Positions 63,116-64,000 of a stretch of 64,000 bases of DNA are shown here, piece by piece; the stretch's first letter is position 1; each line of letters starts with the position of its first letter. A program made the translations under genes and the position numbers. This stretch comes from Arcobacter acticola (GTDB lineage Bacteria > Campylobacterota > Campylobacteria > Campylobacterales > Arcobacteraceae), in NCBI RefSeq assembly GCF_013177675.1, contig NZ_CP042652.1, positions 186,001 to 250,000 on the forward strand. Reading direction: 5' to 3'. The notes under the pieces were generated by a model. The model was given only the letters and a program-made list of their open reading frames with translations, made no database searches and was not told the DNA's origin.

Positions 63116-64000
63116 TTAGAATCTATATCTCATATATGCTCTAACGTCTTGTGCAGATACAACATTTAAAGTTGCATCTGGATCACCATCTGCTCCAAAG
63201 AATGAGTTTGAACCAGCGTAATCATAATCCATGTAAACATAACTAAGACCAAAACTTAAAGCATCTGTTAGTTTTTGATTTCTATAAACTTCCCATGCTT
63301 GACCACGAGTTGCTATTTTACTTCCTGCATATGTATCTTCACCATATGTCATAGATCTCCAGTATTTACTACCTTGATTCCATTCAAATCCAATTCTAGA
63401 GTCATCAGGGCTAATTGGACATGGTGCATTTATTCCTAGCCATACAGATGTACCAATTTCAGAATCAGGCGAACCTAACATTTCTAAAGCATTTGGATTT
63501 GTTTTACTCATGGCAAATGAAGCAAAAGCAATAGTATCATCTAAATAATCTGAAATACCATTTCCAATACCTTCTGTTTTAAATAAAATTGTTGCATAAT
63601 CCATATCTCCAACATCTTTGAACTCTGAATCAGTATTATCAAATCCAATTAAATTCCATGCTTTTGCATAATTTGTATAAACAGAATATTGTCCATCATC
63701 ATAAGGAACAGCTATTATTCCTAATAAATCAACATCTACATTTAAATCTTCATCTTCCGCATATGCTATGGCTGAATTATCTGGATCAGTATCAAATCTA
63801 GGAATTGCATTTGTTAATCCTCTTCCTCCACAAATTTTAAACCATGAACCTCTAAGCCCAGTAGTTAATTCTGTATCAAACCTAACTGAAAAACCATCAA
63901 ACTCTACATCAACAACATGAGATAAAGGTGAGTTTGCTTTTTGATCATTTCTAAGATTTATAGGTAATCCATCAGTTGAAGGTCGTCTACCAACTGAAGC
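63116..64000 (-). CDS. DUF3373-like outer-membrane protein, 3' part
   Basis: At least 294 codons; the 5' end lies beyond the window. The frame is open from base 64000 down to TAA at 63116. It has GRRPSTDGLP, a hallmark of the Campylobacterota DUF3373 family, many Tyr/Phe-alternating beta strands, and a C-terminal VRAYMRYRF ending in Phe, the BamA-recognised signal. A porin-like barrel is inferred. A shorter start at 63604 is not real because the frame continues upstream. Confidence 0.8.
   Translation of the reverse strand, partial: ASVGRRPSTDGLPINLRNDQKANSPLSHVVDVEFDGFSVRFDTELTTGLRGSWFKICGGRGLTNAIPRFDTDPDNSAIAYAEDEDLNVDVDLLGIIAVPYDDGQYSVYTNYAKAWNLIGFDNTDSEFKDVGDMDYATILFKTEGIGNGISDYLDDTIAFASFAMSKTNPNALEMLGSPDSEIGTSVWLGINAPCPISPDDSRIGFEWNQGSKYWRSMTYGEDTYAGSKIATRGQAWEVYRNQKLTDALSFGLSYVYMDYDYAGSNSFFGADGDPDATLNVVSAQDVRAYMRYRF

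Noticed and set aside
63116-63604. Short 162-aa outer-membrane protein starting at 63604
   Set aside because: The frame is open upstream to the window edge with DUF3373 motifs, so the ATG is internal.
1-64000. tRNA or rRNA genes
   Set aside because: No T-loop/acceptor patterns or rRNA blocks were found by eye; a covariance search would be decisive.

Overview
The window is AT-rich DNA from a Campylobacterota bacterium, most likely an Arcobacteraceae (Arcobacter sensu lato) chromosome. This is inferred from the porCDAB-type 2-oxoacid:ferredoxin oxidoreductase, the thrS-infC-rpmI-rplT and rplM-rpsI clusters, a DUF3373-like outer-membrane protein typical of this phylum, HQWRQPLS-type histidine kinases, many short overlapping genes and frequent TTG/GTG starts. 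No rRNA, tRNA or CRISPR array was seen.

Accessory part (1-13.9 kb). It opens with an internally deleted IS4-type transposase fragment that has cut a WYL-domain regulator. Then come an MNT/HEPN pair, a cyclic-phosphate-type receiver (cREC) gene, a start-less XRE remnant and an unrecognised five-gene membrane operon (YkvA/DUF1232, two membrane proteins and a HEPN-motif/TM/coiled-coil protein). A complete IS1634-type element (6137-7892) lies between two identical 411-bp copies of the end of a DUF2238 gene. After a YqhD-like alcohol dehydrogenase, a complete IS4-type element (10716-12195, 17-bp TIRs, 7-bp TSD) splits one large NMT1/SBP/histidine-kinase gene.

Mixed part (14-21.9 kb). It holds an MnmC-like methyltransferase, luxS, an atypical response regulator, an isochorismatase-like hydrolase and then a defence-type operon of ATPase, MntA-like nucleotidyltransferase, HepT-like toxin and HNH nuclease. 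This looks like a Septu (PtuA/PtuB) system with a HEPN/MNT toxin-antitoxin pair between its two genes.

Core part (21.9-64 kb). In order: an Mla-type lipid transport operon; AbrB; phosphoglucomutase; a two-component system next to a tripartite tricarboxylate transporter (tctCBA); porCDAB; a HAD phosphatase; an oligopeptide-type binding protein; rplM-rpsI; a complete phosphate regulon (pstS, an EAL/CBS/GGDEF protein, pstCAB, phoU, psiE-like, phoB/phoR-like), all on the minus strand; prfA, rpsT; glmM-lspA-leuC-mobA; a sulfide:quinone oxidoreductase-like gene with a triple-rhodanese protein; thrS-infC-rpmI-rplT; and the 3' end of a DUF3373-like outer-membrane protein.

Most interesting non-coding signals: candidate PhoB boxes (11-bp-spaced direct repeats) upstream of pstS and pstC; two mutually exclusive hairpins controlling the ribosome binding site of the EAL/GGDEF gene; and a possible small RNA with CCUCC in its 5' end and terminator loop between tctC and porB.
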